Positions 53,881-64,000 of a stretch of 64,000 bases of DNA are shown here, one piece after another; positions within the stretch are counted from its first letter, which is position 1, and each line of letters begins with the position of its first letter. The stretch comes from Phytophthora hibernalis (taxonomy: Eukaryota > Oomycota > Peronosporomycetes > Peronosporales > Peronosporaceae): the NCBI GenBank assembly GCA_012656075.1, contig JAAKBF010000171.1:930001-994000 (forward strand). Direction: 5' to 3'. The position numbers and the translations under genes are program-made. The notes beneath the pieces are model-generated. The model was not told the origin of the DNA, searched no databases, and worked only from the letters and a program-made list of their open reading frames with translations.

Positions 53881-56521
53881 TCAAAGATGACGAGAGTCAG
53901 GGAGCGAGCGAAAGAAACGGCGCCACGGCTCCTGTGAGTCGATGTCAGCCAACGCGGCGTGCATCGTCGCGTGCTGACGGCCCGGATACCACCGACCGAC
54001 GGCAGAACGACTGGGAGGGAAGTGCAGGAAGACCGGGTCAAGCAGGAGGTCCATATCCGCCGACTCCGACCGGAAGAGCCCGACGATGAGCTGGAGGACG
54101 CTTGCCAAGTCGTCCCCCGCGTGCGATCTACGCGAATTCCGACGCCGGCACCAGGTAACCCACTCTTAACCACGGGGAACCGGCAAGTCATGGGAAGCTT
54201 CCCAGTAAGCTTGGGCCCAATGCTTCAAGTGCAGGTCGTACCGCGACAGGAGGGCCCTGAAAGACGGATCGCCCGCCGCGAAGGTTAGGGGCTCCGCGCG
54301 CTGGGTCAGGGAAGCCTATGGCCGAGACGTGTACAAGGCGTCGACGTTGGCCCACGTCAACAAGGCTTCGTTCCAAGCAGCAGGACGGCGTCTAGCCGTG
54401 ACCGGAAGATTCAGTCCGGAGGGGGCAGAGTCGTCCGAAGCAAGGGTACCGACAAAGACGTCAATGTCTCGGAGCGAAGAGAACGCGGCCACGGTGGGTA
54501 CCGCCGATGACACCATTCAGCCGGATCACGTACGGGGAATCGCGGGCGCAAAGAACGTTACGTTGGAGACCCGCCGGCGGCTCCCGAAGGTGGTGAGGAA
54601 GGAGGACTGGACGACGAGTTGGAAGAAGAAGGTGCCCTAGAAGACGCGGCAGCCGAAACGGACGAAGACGACACCCACTAGCCGAAGACGCATCGCCCCC
54701 GAACTCGCTGAGTCGGATCGGGAAGCCGAGCCAGACCGCGAAGCACGTCGACGCAACCGGCGACGTTTCGTCCGACGAGAAGGAACACCGGATACGCTAA
54801 CCGACGACTCCGAAGACGAGAACAAGTCGTGGAGCGTCCGGGAAGCCTTCACCGGAGACAGGGTGGGAGAGCGATGATCTTGGGCCGCGGCGACATGGTC
54901 GGAATCAGGTGGACGGCCGGGAACTCAGCCGAAGAGGCGGACTTCCCCGAGAGGCAGCAGGGAGAGGCGAAGCAGCCGCGCGACGTGGTGGAAAAGGCGG
55001 TCACGGTCTAGGGAATTGACGCCTCTGGGCTCGAGTGAGCGGCACCGAAGCTCCAAAACGGGATTCGCCAGGGAGGATCTCCCCATGTGGAGAGGCGACG
55101 GATTGCGGGGGCGGCGATGCTGGAGGCGTCGGCGCAGTTCCGGATTTTCCACCAGCACTGATCCGACTCGCGTCACCGGGAGGTAAAAGAACGGCCGCGT
55201 TCAGGGCGGATTCAGCATCGGCCTCCAGCGTACGGAGGAGTCCATCGATGTCCAAGGACCCTCCTGCAAACGCGACTACAGCGGAGAGCCGGGCAGCCAG
55301 TGCATCCCGTACCCGTCGAGCTGACTCTCGCCCTAGACGAGCCTTGCGTAGCAGACGTCTCCACGTGTCCGTACGCTCACCCGCTCGCGCGCCTCCAGCT
55401 CCGCGGTGGCCTCCAGCACGGCGACTCGCCAGTCCAGACGTCGCACCCAAGTTTGGTGAAACGCCTGCTGACGAGTCGACGACTGGCGAACGGATAGAAC
55501 TCCCGCCCTGTACCGATCGGAGCGGGCAGACGCACGCAGTTCCTCATCCTGGGCCCGGGCGAGATCGGCTTGGGCGGATACGCGCGCCGATTCTGCGGCG
55601 GAGACAGAGGCCTCGATATCGCGGATACATGTCACGTCGCGCTGATGTTCCTCGGCATGAGCCACGAGCAAGGCGTTAACTCGCTGCAAGTCGGCGGCAA
55701 GAGGCTCATCACGATCCCGCGCTGCTGCGGCGTCCTGCTGACTACGAGAAAGAGCTTCGTGGGCTACGCGAAGGTCTTCCCAACCGCGTCGCGATCTCGA
55801 AGGGCTCGATCAGACGACAGCCGAGCCCGCTCGCGCTCCGACACAGCTTGCGACAGCTCACCTTGGGTCACGGACAACTCCTGTCGCGCAGACGCGCGCC
55901 AACACGACATTGGAGGCAGTCGAGGAAGATGACTCCGCGGCGGCGAGGAGTTCAACCAACTGCATGACGCGAGCGTGCTTCCTCCAAATCGGCAGTCGTG
56001 GCCGCAGCCTCTTCGCACGTCACGTCGGCTAACACGCGGTACTGAGTTTACCACTCTTCGGCGCGACCCGCTTGCGTCCGAAGAGTGCCCGCGGCGTCCA
56101 ACAGGCTGGAATTCTCCGTGGTCAAGCATTCCACGCGATCGTTCAACTGGCTGACGGTGGCGGAAACAAGGTCATACCCCTAACGCGCTTGACGGAGCAG
56201 GAAAGGTTGCGGTCGTGCAACGAAGCGGCGTGTACGGCCAGTCCGGCGTTGGCGGCGGACGACATGTCCAACTGAGCGAGGTAGCTGCGCGTCGTGCTCC
56301 AAGGCGTTGATGTCGTTGATCAACGCGCCCACAGACGGAATGGGATCACCGGAGCCAGGGATGTGGACAACCGGAGCCGGAGGAATCGCCAACGGACGTC
56401 TACCAGAGTCGCATATGCCGCACCGGGTCGAAGCCAGGTCCCCAGTGCCCAGGGACTCTATATCATCGCTGTCGCAGTCCGGAGAGGTCGTCATGAACTG
56501 CGAGCACACAGGACAACACAA
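53881..56521 (-). pseudogene. Antisense accessory ORF of element 3: double-CxxC motif, coiled coils, C-terminal conserved-looking region
   Basis: Runs opposite to gag-pol from near the 3' LTR towards integrase. Start at 56521: MCCPVCSQFMTTSPDCDSDD with a second pair CGICDSG about 30 residues on, a zinc-ribbon-like pattern. Long helical, heptad-rich stretches follow in changing frames (LNDRVECLTTENSSLLDAAG, ELSQAVSERERARLSSDRAL about 55870-55810, ESARVSAQADLARAQDEELR about 55600-55530). Then come Ser/Arg/Asp-rich sequence around 54850-54640, WNEALLTWANVDALY (about 54390-54340), and a last block with LQLIVGLFRSESADMDLLLD and GRWYPG (54098-53990), ending SLPDSRHL at 53881. About 880 residues if intact; frameshifts and stops break it. 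Function unknown. Confidence 0.65.
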
Positions 56522-56607
56522 GGCGAGACGGTGAGCAGGCTAACGGTAAGACGGGTTCTGCCGCGATGCACTCACCCGGGAGTGCGCACACGCGGGTGCG
56601 GGACGGA

Positions 56608-57632
56608 TGTGGAGAAGCGGACTGTCGGAGGGCGGTACAACGCTGAATGCCGACGTAAAAGTGGAGTGCCGGAGAGCGACGAAGTCTGGCTGACCGTTTG
56701 ATGGATGTCGACCCGGAGCGACGGGAAACGGAATTTTCTGCAGGAAAGACGGAGTCGGATCAGACAGCGGCCTGACCCGTTTATATACAACCGTGGGACG
56801 AGGCCTGCGACATGGGGAACCGCGATCGGAGACAATGTTTACGCCCCGATCTACAACCACGACCGACGGACCCCGATCTGGCAACTCGACGGACCCCAAT
56901 CTAGCAACTCGGAAGACCCCAATCAGGCAACTCGACGGACCCCGATCTAGCAACTCGGAAGACCCCGATCAAGCAACCCGACTGACCCCGATGTGGCAAC
57001 TGGGTCACGTGATCAGGGTAATCAGGACAACGATGATGGGTAAGCACGGCGGGAAGTGATAGGAAGAAAGCCAGAAGGCCAACCAGTGGCGAGGAAGGCA
57101 TTGATAGAATAGGACAACATAAGGCTCAGTCCCGAATTCTCTTTGTGATACGCAAGTGGATTTCCTTCGTTCCAAGAGCCAGCAGCCTCGACCGAGAAGA
57201 GCCCCAAGATAACCGGCCCCGTCGTCCGCTGCTGGATCGGTATACTCAACCCCCAACATCATGTGCCCAATAGGAGGGACACGTTAAACGATACCGTTCA
57301 GGCGTTGCTGATAACCCGACGCCGAAGACGAAGAACGCACTGGCCCGATAACGCCGTGTACAACCGAGGAAACGCCGGCCCGATAACGCCGCACGCCCAA
57401 GGTCAAAGAGGAAAGGACGCCGTCACGCACGAGTGAGACGTCAGAGCAAGAGCGACGCAGTGCGAGGAGAATCCGCGCTGCGCCTGAGAAGCACGCTTCA
57501 AGGTTCCTAACCAGCTTGAATCACACACCACCCAGAGGTACGCTACCCAAACAACCGGGAATTCCCCGACGTTAACGCGTAGGGGTTGTGCGAGGACGAC
57601 TTTGCAGATTTCTGCTAAGGCGCTACTCCACA
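56608..57632 (+). repeat. 3' LTR of element 3
   Basis: 1025 bp. Compared with the 5' LTR: one C lost in a C run near 57565, and substitutions near the end (CTGCTAAGG, CTACTCCACA). Confidence 0.95.
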
Positions 57633-58077
57633 CAAGTACTGGTACGAGCCGAAAAGGCCGAGAGGAAGACGACTACGACCACCGCCTGCTGCCGCGAGCC
57701 AACCGAAGCACGCGGCGACTCGGGCAAAACCCAAGCGGAACCAGCTGCAGCAGTGGGCGAGGACGCAGGCGCAGAAGGCCCAAGCGCGGCCGAAGGCCGC
57801 TGTAAACAGGCAACCGGTGAAGGCAGGAGTGACTCAGGCGATGAAGAGGTTCCCCAGACGCGTGCTGTCCAGATGGCCTGTTTTACTTGTGACCAGGCAG
57901 GACACTTCTCGACGGCATGCCCGAACGGACCCAGGTGTTACGCCTGCGGTAAGAACGGCCACTTGGCGAGAGACTGTCCCGACACGAAAGCTAAGGCCCG
58001 TAATGATGAGTATCTACGGCAGCGAGGCGTGGCGGTGAAGTCGGCGGAAAACTCGCAGCGGGCGTAGTCGAGGGGGA
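57633..58077 (+). pseudogene. gag of element 4, second part with two zinc knuckles
   Basis: Continues the interrupted gag: YWYEPKRPRGRRLRPPP and a Lys/Arg/Gln-rich stretch. A frame change leads to two CCHC knuckles, CFTCDQAGHFSTAC (57879-57920) and CYACGKNGHLARDC (57936-57977), then an RNDEYL motif. Nucleic-acid-binding end of gag; the knuckles themselves are intact. Confidence 0.9.
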
Positions 58078-59490
58078 TCGACGTCCGGTGCGGGAAAGCA
58101 ATCCCCAAAGGAAAGGCGATGTCGACGACAGTCGGCAGTGCTGACGGTGAACCGACGCTGCAACCAGAGGACAGCGAGGAGAATCTGGGGTCACGAGCGG
58201 TAGCCCGGCAGCAGGACGGACGAGACGAGAAGAGGAGAGGAGCGAGAGAGAGAGAGGCGAGGGCGAAAACAAGGCGAGTGCGGTGACCCGGACCGTGGAC
58301 GGAAGCGACTACGACCGGATGCGCGCGGACACGGCGGCGGTGCGCACACTGCGGCAGGTGGCTGCAGCAACTGGCGAACCTGCGAGTGCGATCAAGATGC
58401 AGATGGTGACGGAGGCAGAGGAACGAGACGCGGATCGTGCCGCGAGATACGTAGCGACCGTGCGACCGGCGATGGCGTCAGTACACTACGTGCACCGGCG
58501 TGGAGAAGGCGAGGAGACGCGGAACAATGGCGGTGCCGGGCAGCATGACGCAGGAGCGGGGCAGATCTCGACATGTGGAGAAGGCGAAGCCGTACGCGGA
58601 GACAAGGACGGTAAAGGCGGCGGAGCCGGGCAGCGTGACACGCAAGCTGCTTCGGACTCTGTAAGCAGATAAGGCGATGCCGCGCGCGGCATTGATGATG
58701 GTGACAACGGCGGCACCAGACAGCGCGATGCACAAGCTGCCTCGGTCCCCGCGAGTGGAGAAGGCGACGGCGAGCGGCGGCGGAGATGGCGACGGTGACG
58801 GGACCGGGCAGAAGGACGGGCCAGCTGTCCTAGGCCCTGCGAATAGAGATGGCAGCTGGTGTGGCGGAGAAGATGGCGGAGACGGAGTCGGGCAGCACGA
58901 TCATCCAGCTTCCCAGGGCTCGGTGAACGAGGGGAAGGAGAGCCCGCGAGTAGGTGATCACGACGACGGCGGGGGCGAGCCTCGCGACGAAGCAGCTGTC
59001 CAAGAGTCGGTGACAGCACTCCCAGATGTCGGCTTGGTTGGTGGGAGCGACAGTGGCGAGGCGGTATCGGGGGCGAACTAGCGGGCTCCGAGACTGAGAA
59101 GGCGCGGCGGCAACTACCATACCGTCGGGCGAGTCGTCGGGCATAGAATCAGCGGCGACGAGCGATGAAGACGCGCGTTTGGAGGTGGCGGCAGTACGCC
59201 TGGCGCGTCGCAAAGAGCGTAAATAGCTGAAACGGCAGAAAGCGGAGGGGGCGCAAGCCAAGAAAAGGCGCACCGAGCAAGAAGAGGCGGCGGCCGAGAA
59301 GAGCGATGCTGAGGAGCGCCGTGAAGCGCGAAAACGTGTTGCGAATGTAGCTTTGGACGAGCTGGCAGTACGTCGGAAGCAGCGACGTCATGAGGAGGCC
59401 GTGGAGCCGCGACTGATGACGGGGCAGCACGAGTTAGCCTAGTTAAGCATCAACGAGTTGCGGCGGCGGCTGAAAGAGCCGATGACGACG
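58078..59490 (+). pseudogene. Charged linker of element 4 with Gly/Asp-rich degenerate repeats
   Basis: 58283-58500 reads YDRMRADTAAVRTLRQVAAA and EAEERDADRAARYVATVRP, a helical segment. From about 58500 to 58960 degenerate units on (G)AGQ-x-D-x-x-A recur about every 95-100 bases across frames. 59090-59440 is a basic helical region (RTEQEEAAAEKSDAEERREA). Several stops. Confidence 0.55.
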
Positions 59491-59494
59491 TGGT

Positions 59495-59702
59495 GAAGTG
59501 CGTCGGTGTTGACGACGGGCTGTCCACCGCGTCGATGGAGGTGGCAAGCGTCCAGCGGCTGATGAAACTCGACAGCGGCGCGCGCTTCACTGTAGCAGGC
59601 GTCAAGTGGATGCGGTATGGCGATAAACTGGAGAAGGCGGCACGTAGAAGGAATTGACGGGTTCATCCTAGACGTGGTCGGCGTGTGGCGATTTGAGATG
59701 AA
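59495..59702 (+). pseudogene. Protease start of element 4, truncated
   Basis: MKLDSGARFTVAGVKWM carries the DSGA active site (about 59562-59611). GIDGFILDVVGVWRFEMKC follows up to about 59706, where similarity stops and another retroelement begins. Confidence 0.75.
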
Positions 59703-59704
59703 GT

Positions 59705-62580
59705 GTGCGGTTAAGTACGAAGAACATCGAAGAACTCAACCGGGTTTCCGAACTGGAGGCAAACGGCGAGCCAGTCATTCGCCGTTTTGCCGCCAAGCGT
59801 CCAGGACAGCATCGAGCTCAGAGCTCCACGAAGAAGAAGAAGCCAGGCTGCCAGCGAGAAATTTTTATGCACGTCGTCGCCTCCAAGCCTGGGGTCCCGT
59901 CCCGCAACCCGACCGCGCGACCTACGTCGTCCTCGGCGGTCGAACTGTCCACCTCGAGGCCCCTGATGAACTCCAGGGTATTTGGCACGGCCCTGTGTAC
60001 GCGATGCTGGTCGGCGATCTCCAGCCCGGACAGAGGCCCCGGGCCCTTCTTCGACGACGCTGACGGTGTGAAGCGACCTGCCTGGCAGGTCCTCTTGACG
60101 TTTCTCCCTGGTGAGCGCATGCAGGACATCGACCCAGCCCTCCGAGAACATGTTGATGTTCCGTACTTGATCCCGCACTGGCGTCTGACGCAGACTTCCC
60201 ACAACCTAGCAAACGAGCTCCAGAAGCGTCCGCTGCTGTCGGTCTTCCGCTTTCTTCGGTTCACCCAGTTCTTCGTGGCGTCGCCGCGCAACGACACCAA
60301 GTTCTCCAAGCGCACGTCTGACGTGTTCCTATGCAGACAAGTCCTTGGCTACCGACCAGCTACGTCCATTGCCCTCGTGGATGACATTGATGTGCTCCAG
60401 GTGCCGGGCTGTGGATACATCTGCAGGGTGGCCATTCGTGGCTACACTGAGAAGCACCACCAGGTGGTTGCCATCCCGTTGGTGGACGTTCGCAGCCAAG
60501 ATATTTCACAGGACGAGTTCGTGCTGGGATTCTACCATGGCCTCCCTCAACGTTGCGGCCCTCGATTTGAAACCGCCTGGCGGTCTTTCCAATCATCTCC
60601 GCTCACCGACCGTGCGTGCTTCTTGCTCAGGCATTTCCTACCCCTGGGCAGACTGCGCATCCACGGTGGATTTAGGTACCCGAGCAGTGGCGTACGTAAT
60701 ACTAAGACGGTCGTCGTTCCGACGGATCATGCATGGCGTGTGGTTCACCCGCCCAGGGCGTCCATGAACGATGACGATGATATCGCGTCCCCGGATGTCA
60801 GCACGATGCATCAGTCGGCCGATGCTGGACTTCCGCTCCTCTCTCGGGCCGAAGCTTCCTGACGCCAAGCGACCAGTTCTCGACTCCACTCCATTCGCGT
60901 CCCCAACCAGCGTCAGGCGCTCAACACGGGGACCCGTGCCCACCTCTGAAAGGCAAGGTCCAAGCCCTGGGCCAGAAGCCCCGCCAACAGATCACTCCAC
61001 TCCCGGTCATCGGGAGAGGCGCTAATGCAAGCACTGCTCCGGAGCAGCGCGAAACCAACAACGCCTTCCAAACCCAACTCTCGGCTCTGTCGGTCTCCGT
61101 GGCGGCTCTCCAGACTCAACTAACCGGCCCGCAGACGGATGTATCGGCTGTACGTGCACATACCCGCCACCGTTCGCCCTTGCGTAGTCCGACTCAAGCC
61201 ACGACGCCAGGCGTTGACTCTCTCGCATCGTGCATCGTCCTCTCGGTCGGCGATCTCGCACGCTCGCTCGCCCCCGGCCCCGGTCCCGAGCATCGTCCTG
61301 AGGCACCACACGGTCGGCGATCTCGGCACCGTTCGAGGCACCGGGATGGTCATTCTCATTCTCCCCAGCGTGGGCGTTCACGCTCTCGATCACGCCGATA
61401 TGACCGTGATGATCGGCGCGCCCGACATGACGCCACCCGGCGTCGACACCGCCGTTTGAGATCTCGCTCCAGGAGCTTTTCCCGTCGTCGTTCGCGCTCC
61501 GCCAGGCGGGGCAGGCGTTCGCTCTCTCCGGCTCGGCCACCCCAGGGTCAGCAACCAGCCGGTAACAACCTGTTTCGGCCTTCTCCCAGTGAATTATCCG
61601 TCCACGACGCCGCCCGAGTTGGCCCCCGGTTTCAGAACCATGATGCAGGTACGAATGCTGTTTTCTTTCGGTTTGCTAACATGTTCCCGCACGATCGAGT
61701 CTGCTTCATTCTCCGCCACGAGCGCTTGCGCAGCCAGTATCGCGCCACCATGGTGACTGCGAAGATGTTGTTTTCGGTCGATTTCTTCAGCCGTCCCTTC
61801 GACTATATCCTGTCTTGTGCTGCACCAGGTGCATATCATCAAGACCGGACCGTGGTCCATGAGAGCTCCCAGTGGGGTAGCCAAGAACCGGCCCCTGCCA
61901 TGCAGATCCACCGTGCCGATCAGTTGCACCAGGTGCTTTACACGATCCAGGACGCTGCGTCACTCTGGTACCCTTCGGACCTCGCCGCCGTGTTTTGCAC
62001 AGTGCATGGAGACTCGATGAGATCGCTCCAACCAAACGCGCCTAATCAGCTTCTGTACGCCATGTGCAACTTGACCAAGCGATTTTCTCCGACCTGTTTG
62101 ATGATCTTCTCCATGGAGTGGACCTTCGCGAGACGGGATCTCGAGCTCTGAGCTCTCTTCGCCACGACTCTCCAACGTACCAGCGTCTTGTTACTCGAGT
62201 GATGAATGATGCGGTCGTGAATTCTGTGTTCCACGCGGCGCCGTCCAGATTCCAGGGTACCCAAGGTTCCAAAACCCTCCTCCGCGCGGCCAGGCCCCCG
62301 TCGTGATCCTCGACCGGCACAGACCAGACCTGCAGCCGGACCTTACATCATTCCCAAGCCGATCCGGGATCAGATCCCGGCGGTCAATGGCACACAAGTG
62401 TGCATTCGGTTTCAATGAGTGAAATGGTGTACGTTTCCGAACTGCAAGCATCTCCACGAACTTCGCCGTCTCCCGCCTGACGTTCTGCAGTGGGTGACGG
62501 AAATGCACACGGGCCCGGCAGCTGCGCACTCAGAGGGAGTGAAGACATTGGGGAGGAGAGCACTCAGCGACCAGGTTGCC
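59705..62580 (+). pseudogene. ORF1/gag-like protein of retroelement 5, with RS-rich region and CCCH-type finger
   Basis: A long reading region in several frames. 59850-60770: a globular part (WQVLLTFLPGERMQDIDPAL, YLIPHWRLTQTSHNLANELQ, RDNT-like KRTSDVFLCRQVLGYRP, FETAWRSFQSSPLTDRACFL). Then Pro/Ser-rich sequence and a short heptad stretch (FQTQLSALSVSVAALQTQL, about 61060-61120). An RS domain at about 61310-61545 (RSRHRSRHRDGHSHSPQRGR, RSRSRSFSRRRSRSARRGRR). A second globular part follows (RFANMFPHDRVCFILRHERL, DYILSCAAPGAYHQDRTVV, to 62150), and finally CIRFQ...WCTFPNCKHLHEL (about 62402-62463), a CCCH-like finger. Family not identified with certainty. Confidence 0.6.
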
Positions 62581-62659
62581 CACATGTAACCCAACAATGG
62601 TTCTTTTGTTTCCACCCGTGTCTTCTACTGCGTCTGACGCAGCCATATCGATCAGATCG

Positions 62660-63120
62660 AAATTTCATGCCGATGCCACTAGCACCGTCGCGTCTGGCGC
62701 CGAGACTCGATGCCATCCCAGAACGGTTCCATCGGCGTCGACTGCTGGTCAGTGTACCCCTACAGTGCCAGGCACCGCGACTTCATCGCCGGATGTTGTA
62801 TCGGACGATCAGATCGTCACCAACGCGGCCCATCGGCGTCGTACGCTGGTCCGAGAGTCATTTCAGTGCCAGGAACCTCGCTCCGTCATCGGATGTTGTA
62901 TCGGACGCGCAGACCATCACCAACGCGGGTCCATCGGCATCGTACGCAGGTCTGAGGGCCATTTCGGTTCCAGGCACCTCGTTTTTGTCGCCGGCTGTTG
63001 TATCGGGCGCGCAGAGCTTCACAAACGCGGGCCCATCCGCGTCGCACGCTAATCTGAGTGCCATTTCGGTGCCTGTCACCCCGACTTTGTCGAAGGATGT
63101 TGAACCCGACGCGCAGAGCG
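62660..63120 (+). repeat. Coding tandem repeat, about 4.5 x 101-102 bp
   Basis: Units start at 62765, 62866, 62967 and 63069, with a more diverged one before 62765. Each encodes about 34 residues built on (T)NAGPSASYAGLRAISVPGTS. Two 101-base units throw the frame, showing loss of constraint. Confidence 0.9.
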
Positions 63121-63551
63121 TCGTCTGCGCGGACCATGGACCGGACGCCACTGGCCTTCGTGGTTTTCACTCCCGCCTTAATGCCTCCTTTGACGGCGGC
63201 TTTCGGCCGTTGAGCGGACGGTGCGCCATTGCCTGGTGCGTCTGGTCCAGTGATCACCGTCTCATCCATTGGCAGGCCACCACGTTTCTGGATTCACACT
63301 CCAACAACGTCATGGAGGCTAAAGGCCTTCTCGCGTGCCTCAATTGGATTCGAAGCTCGTTTTCGTCTCCTAGGGTGGATGTTTTCGGTGACTCTCGGGT
63401 GGTTATCTCCCAGGCGCTATGTCAGTTTGAGTGCCGGGCACCCCATCTGGCTTCGTTAATCGGTGCGATTCGGGCCCAGGGCACCGTTGACACACTTCTC
63501 TATCTTCACGCCATTCTCCGGGCTTCAAATACCGTCGCCGACGGACTCTGA
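63121..63551 (+). CDS. RNase H domain of retroelement 5, partial
   Basis: In frame with the tandem repeat before it (frame open from 62490 to the TGA at 63549-63551). Motifs: AIAWCVWSSDHRLIHW (first strand, the initial Asp replaced), SNNVMEAKGLLACLNWI (Glu), VDVFGDSRVVISQ (Asp), LRASNTVADGL (Asp). It would degrade RNA in RNA-DNA hybrids during reverse transcription. After the stop, readable sequence (NWIMDSFPKADLTL) shows that the ancestral frame continued. Confidence 0.7.
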
Positions 63552-64000
63552 AATTGGATAATGGACTCGTTTCCCAAGGCCGACCTCACCTTGTCGGGTA
63601 CGCGCTGGCCATGCCCCCGTCGTACGCTTCGGCTCAGAGCCCTGCGAGCCTGCTGTGTTTCTCGCCCACGAATACGTCGATTCTTTCCGATCTATTAGCT
63701 CACGTGGCGGCGACCTGGTCGCTTGTCCTTCAAGATTTTCGCCGCGTGGCACACCTTGTTCAAGCCCGATTCGTCCAACAGTCCAACAATCGGCCTAGCC
63801 ATCCTCCTGTCGCGCGGTCGCTCTCCCCTTCGTGCGTTTTCACATTGGCGAGTTCTCTTCCGTACTGGTTCGACACGCCACCAACCCGTTCAAGGCCGCC
63901 CACCGTGCGTGACCCGTACGGTTTCGACGCACTCCACTCTGCTGCACGGCGCGTTGGAGTGCCGTTTCCCATGGACTCGGCCTTTCTGGCAACGGGACCA
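63552..64000 (+). other. 3' continuation of retroelement 5
   Basis: Short out-of-frame protein-like pieces after the RNase H. No terminus seen before the window ends. Confidence 0.35.

Larger units (their letters stand above)
45861..57632 (+). mobile_element. Ty3/gypsy LTR retrotransposon 3, recent nested insertion
   Basis: 11.8 kb with LTRs of 1026 and 1025 bp that differ at only about four positions. Flanked by CAAG on both sides (45857-45860 and 57633-57636). The interior has gag, protease, RT, a degenerate RNase H, a second RNase H, integrase and chromodomain on the plus strand, then 3 kb before the 3' LTR with an antisense ORF. It sits inside gag of element 4. Confidence 0.95.
43497..59702 (+). 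mobile_element. Retrotransposon 4 (gag-protease part), host of the nested element 3
   Basis: The left part (43497-45860) holds LTR and gag. After the 11.8-kb insertion it resumes at 57633 with the gag end, zinc knuckles, a charged linker and a protease that breaks off near 59702. RT, RNase H and integrase of this element are not present in the window. Removing the insertion plus one CAAG copy joins the gag halves in frame (...NVK/YWYEPKR...). Confidence 0.8.
59705..64000 (+). mobile_element. Retroelement 5, truncated by the window edge
   Basis: Replaces element 4 from about 59703. Contains the ORF1-like region, a 102-bp tandem repeat and an RNase H of the type found at the end of non-LTR and some other retroelements. 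No reverse transcriptase is present between ORF1 and RNase H, so the copy is internally deleted or the two parts come from different insertions. Confidence 0.5.

Overview
The window looks like oomycete nuclear DNA, most likely Phytophthora or a close Peronosporales relative. Evidence: a secreted protein with RxLR and dEER motifs, an oomycete-type initiator upstream of it, an LRR receptor-like TKL kinase, a bZIP-like factor, short introns of 50-100 bases, and a dense load of Ty3/gypsy, MULE, Helitron and Tc1/mariner elements. No rRNA gene, tRNA gene, CRISPR array or bacterial operon was seen.

Layout. 1-10.9 kb is the gene-bearing part. It holds a small secreted repeat protein (386-658), a dead Tc1/mariner copy (1106-2647), a type I membrane protein (3033-3521), a two-exon LRR-TM-TKL kinase on the minus strand (3715-5909), a Cys-rich then Gly/Tyr-rich membrane protein (7114-7839), a bZIP-like factor on the minus strand (7908-9135) and a frameshifted RxLR effector (10500-10908). 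From 11.3 kb on nearly everything is mobile DNA. A chromovirus-type Ty3/gypsy element lies on the plus strand (11310-18415). A broken dynein heavy chain fragment follows (about 19490-20400). A complete Ty3/gypsy insertion lies on the minus strand, with 420-bp LTRs and a TCCAC target duplication (20829-28737). A MULE with SWIM finger and Ulp1-like protease is at 30681-34893. Next come a 520-bp TA-flanked MITE (37583-38102), a purine-rich satellite, Helitron remnants ending in CTAG (39563) and fragments of further retrotransposons (40.2-43.2 kb).

The right third is a nest. An 11.8-kb Ty3/gypsy element with almost identical 1-kb LTRs (45861-57632, CAAG duplication) sits inside the gag gene of an older element that starts near 43497 and resumes at 57633. 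That older element breaks off near 59700 into a third retroelement, which has an RS-rich ORF1-like protein, a 34-residue tandem repeat and an RNase H, and runs off the right edge.

Main observation: all three Ty3/gypsy elements with two LTRs carry, between integrase and the 3' LTR, a long protein-like reading frame on the strand opposite to gag-pol. In the youngest element it spans about 2.6 kb, with an N-terminal double-CxxC motif, long coiled coils and a tryptophan-containing C-terminal region. The LTRs are also rich in perfect stem-loops, and the window has several perfect inverted repeats with exactly 5-base spacers. Most element coding regions are broken by frameshifts and stops, so functional statements about them refer to ancestral copies.
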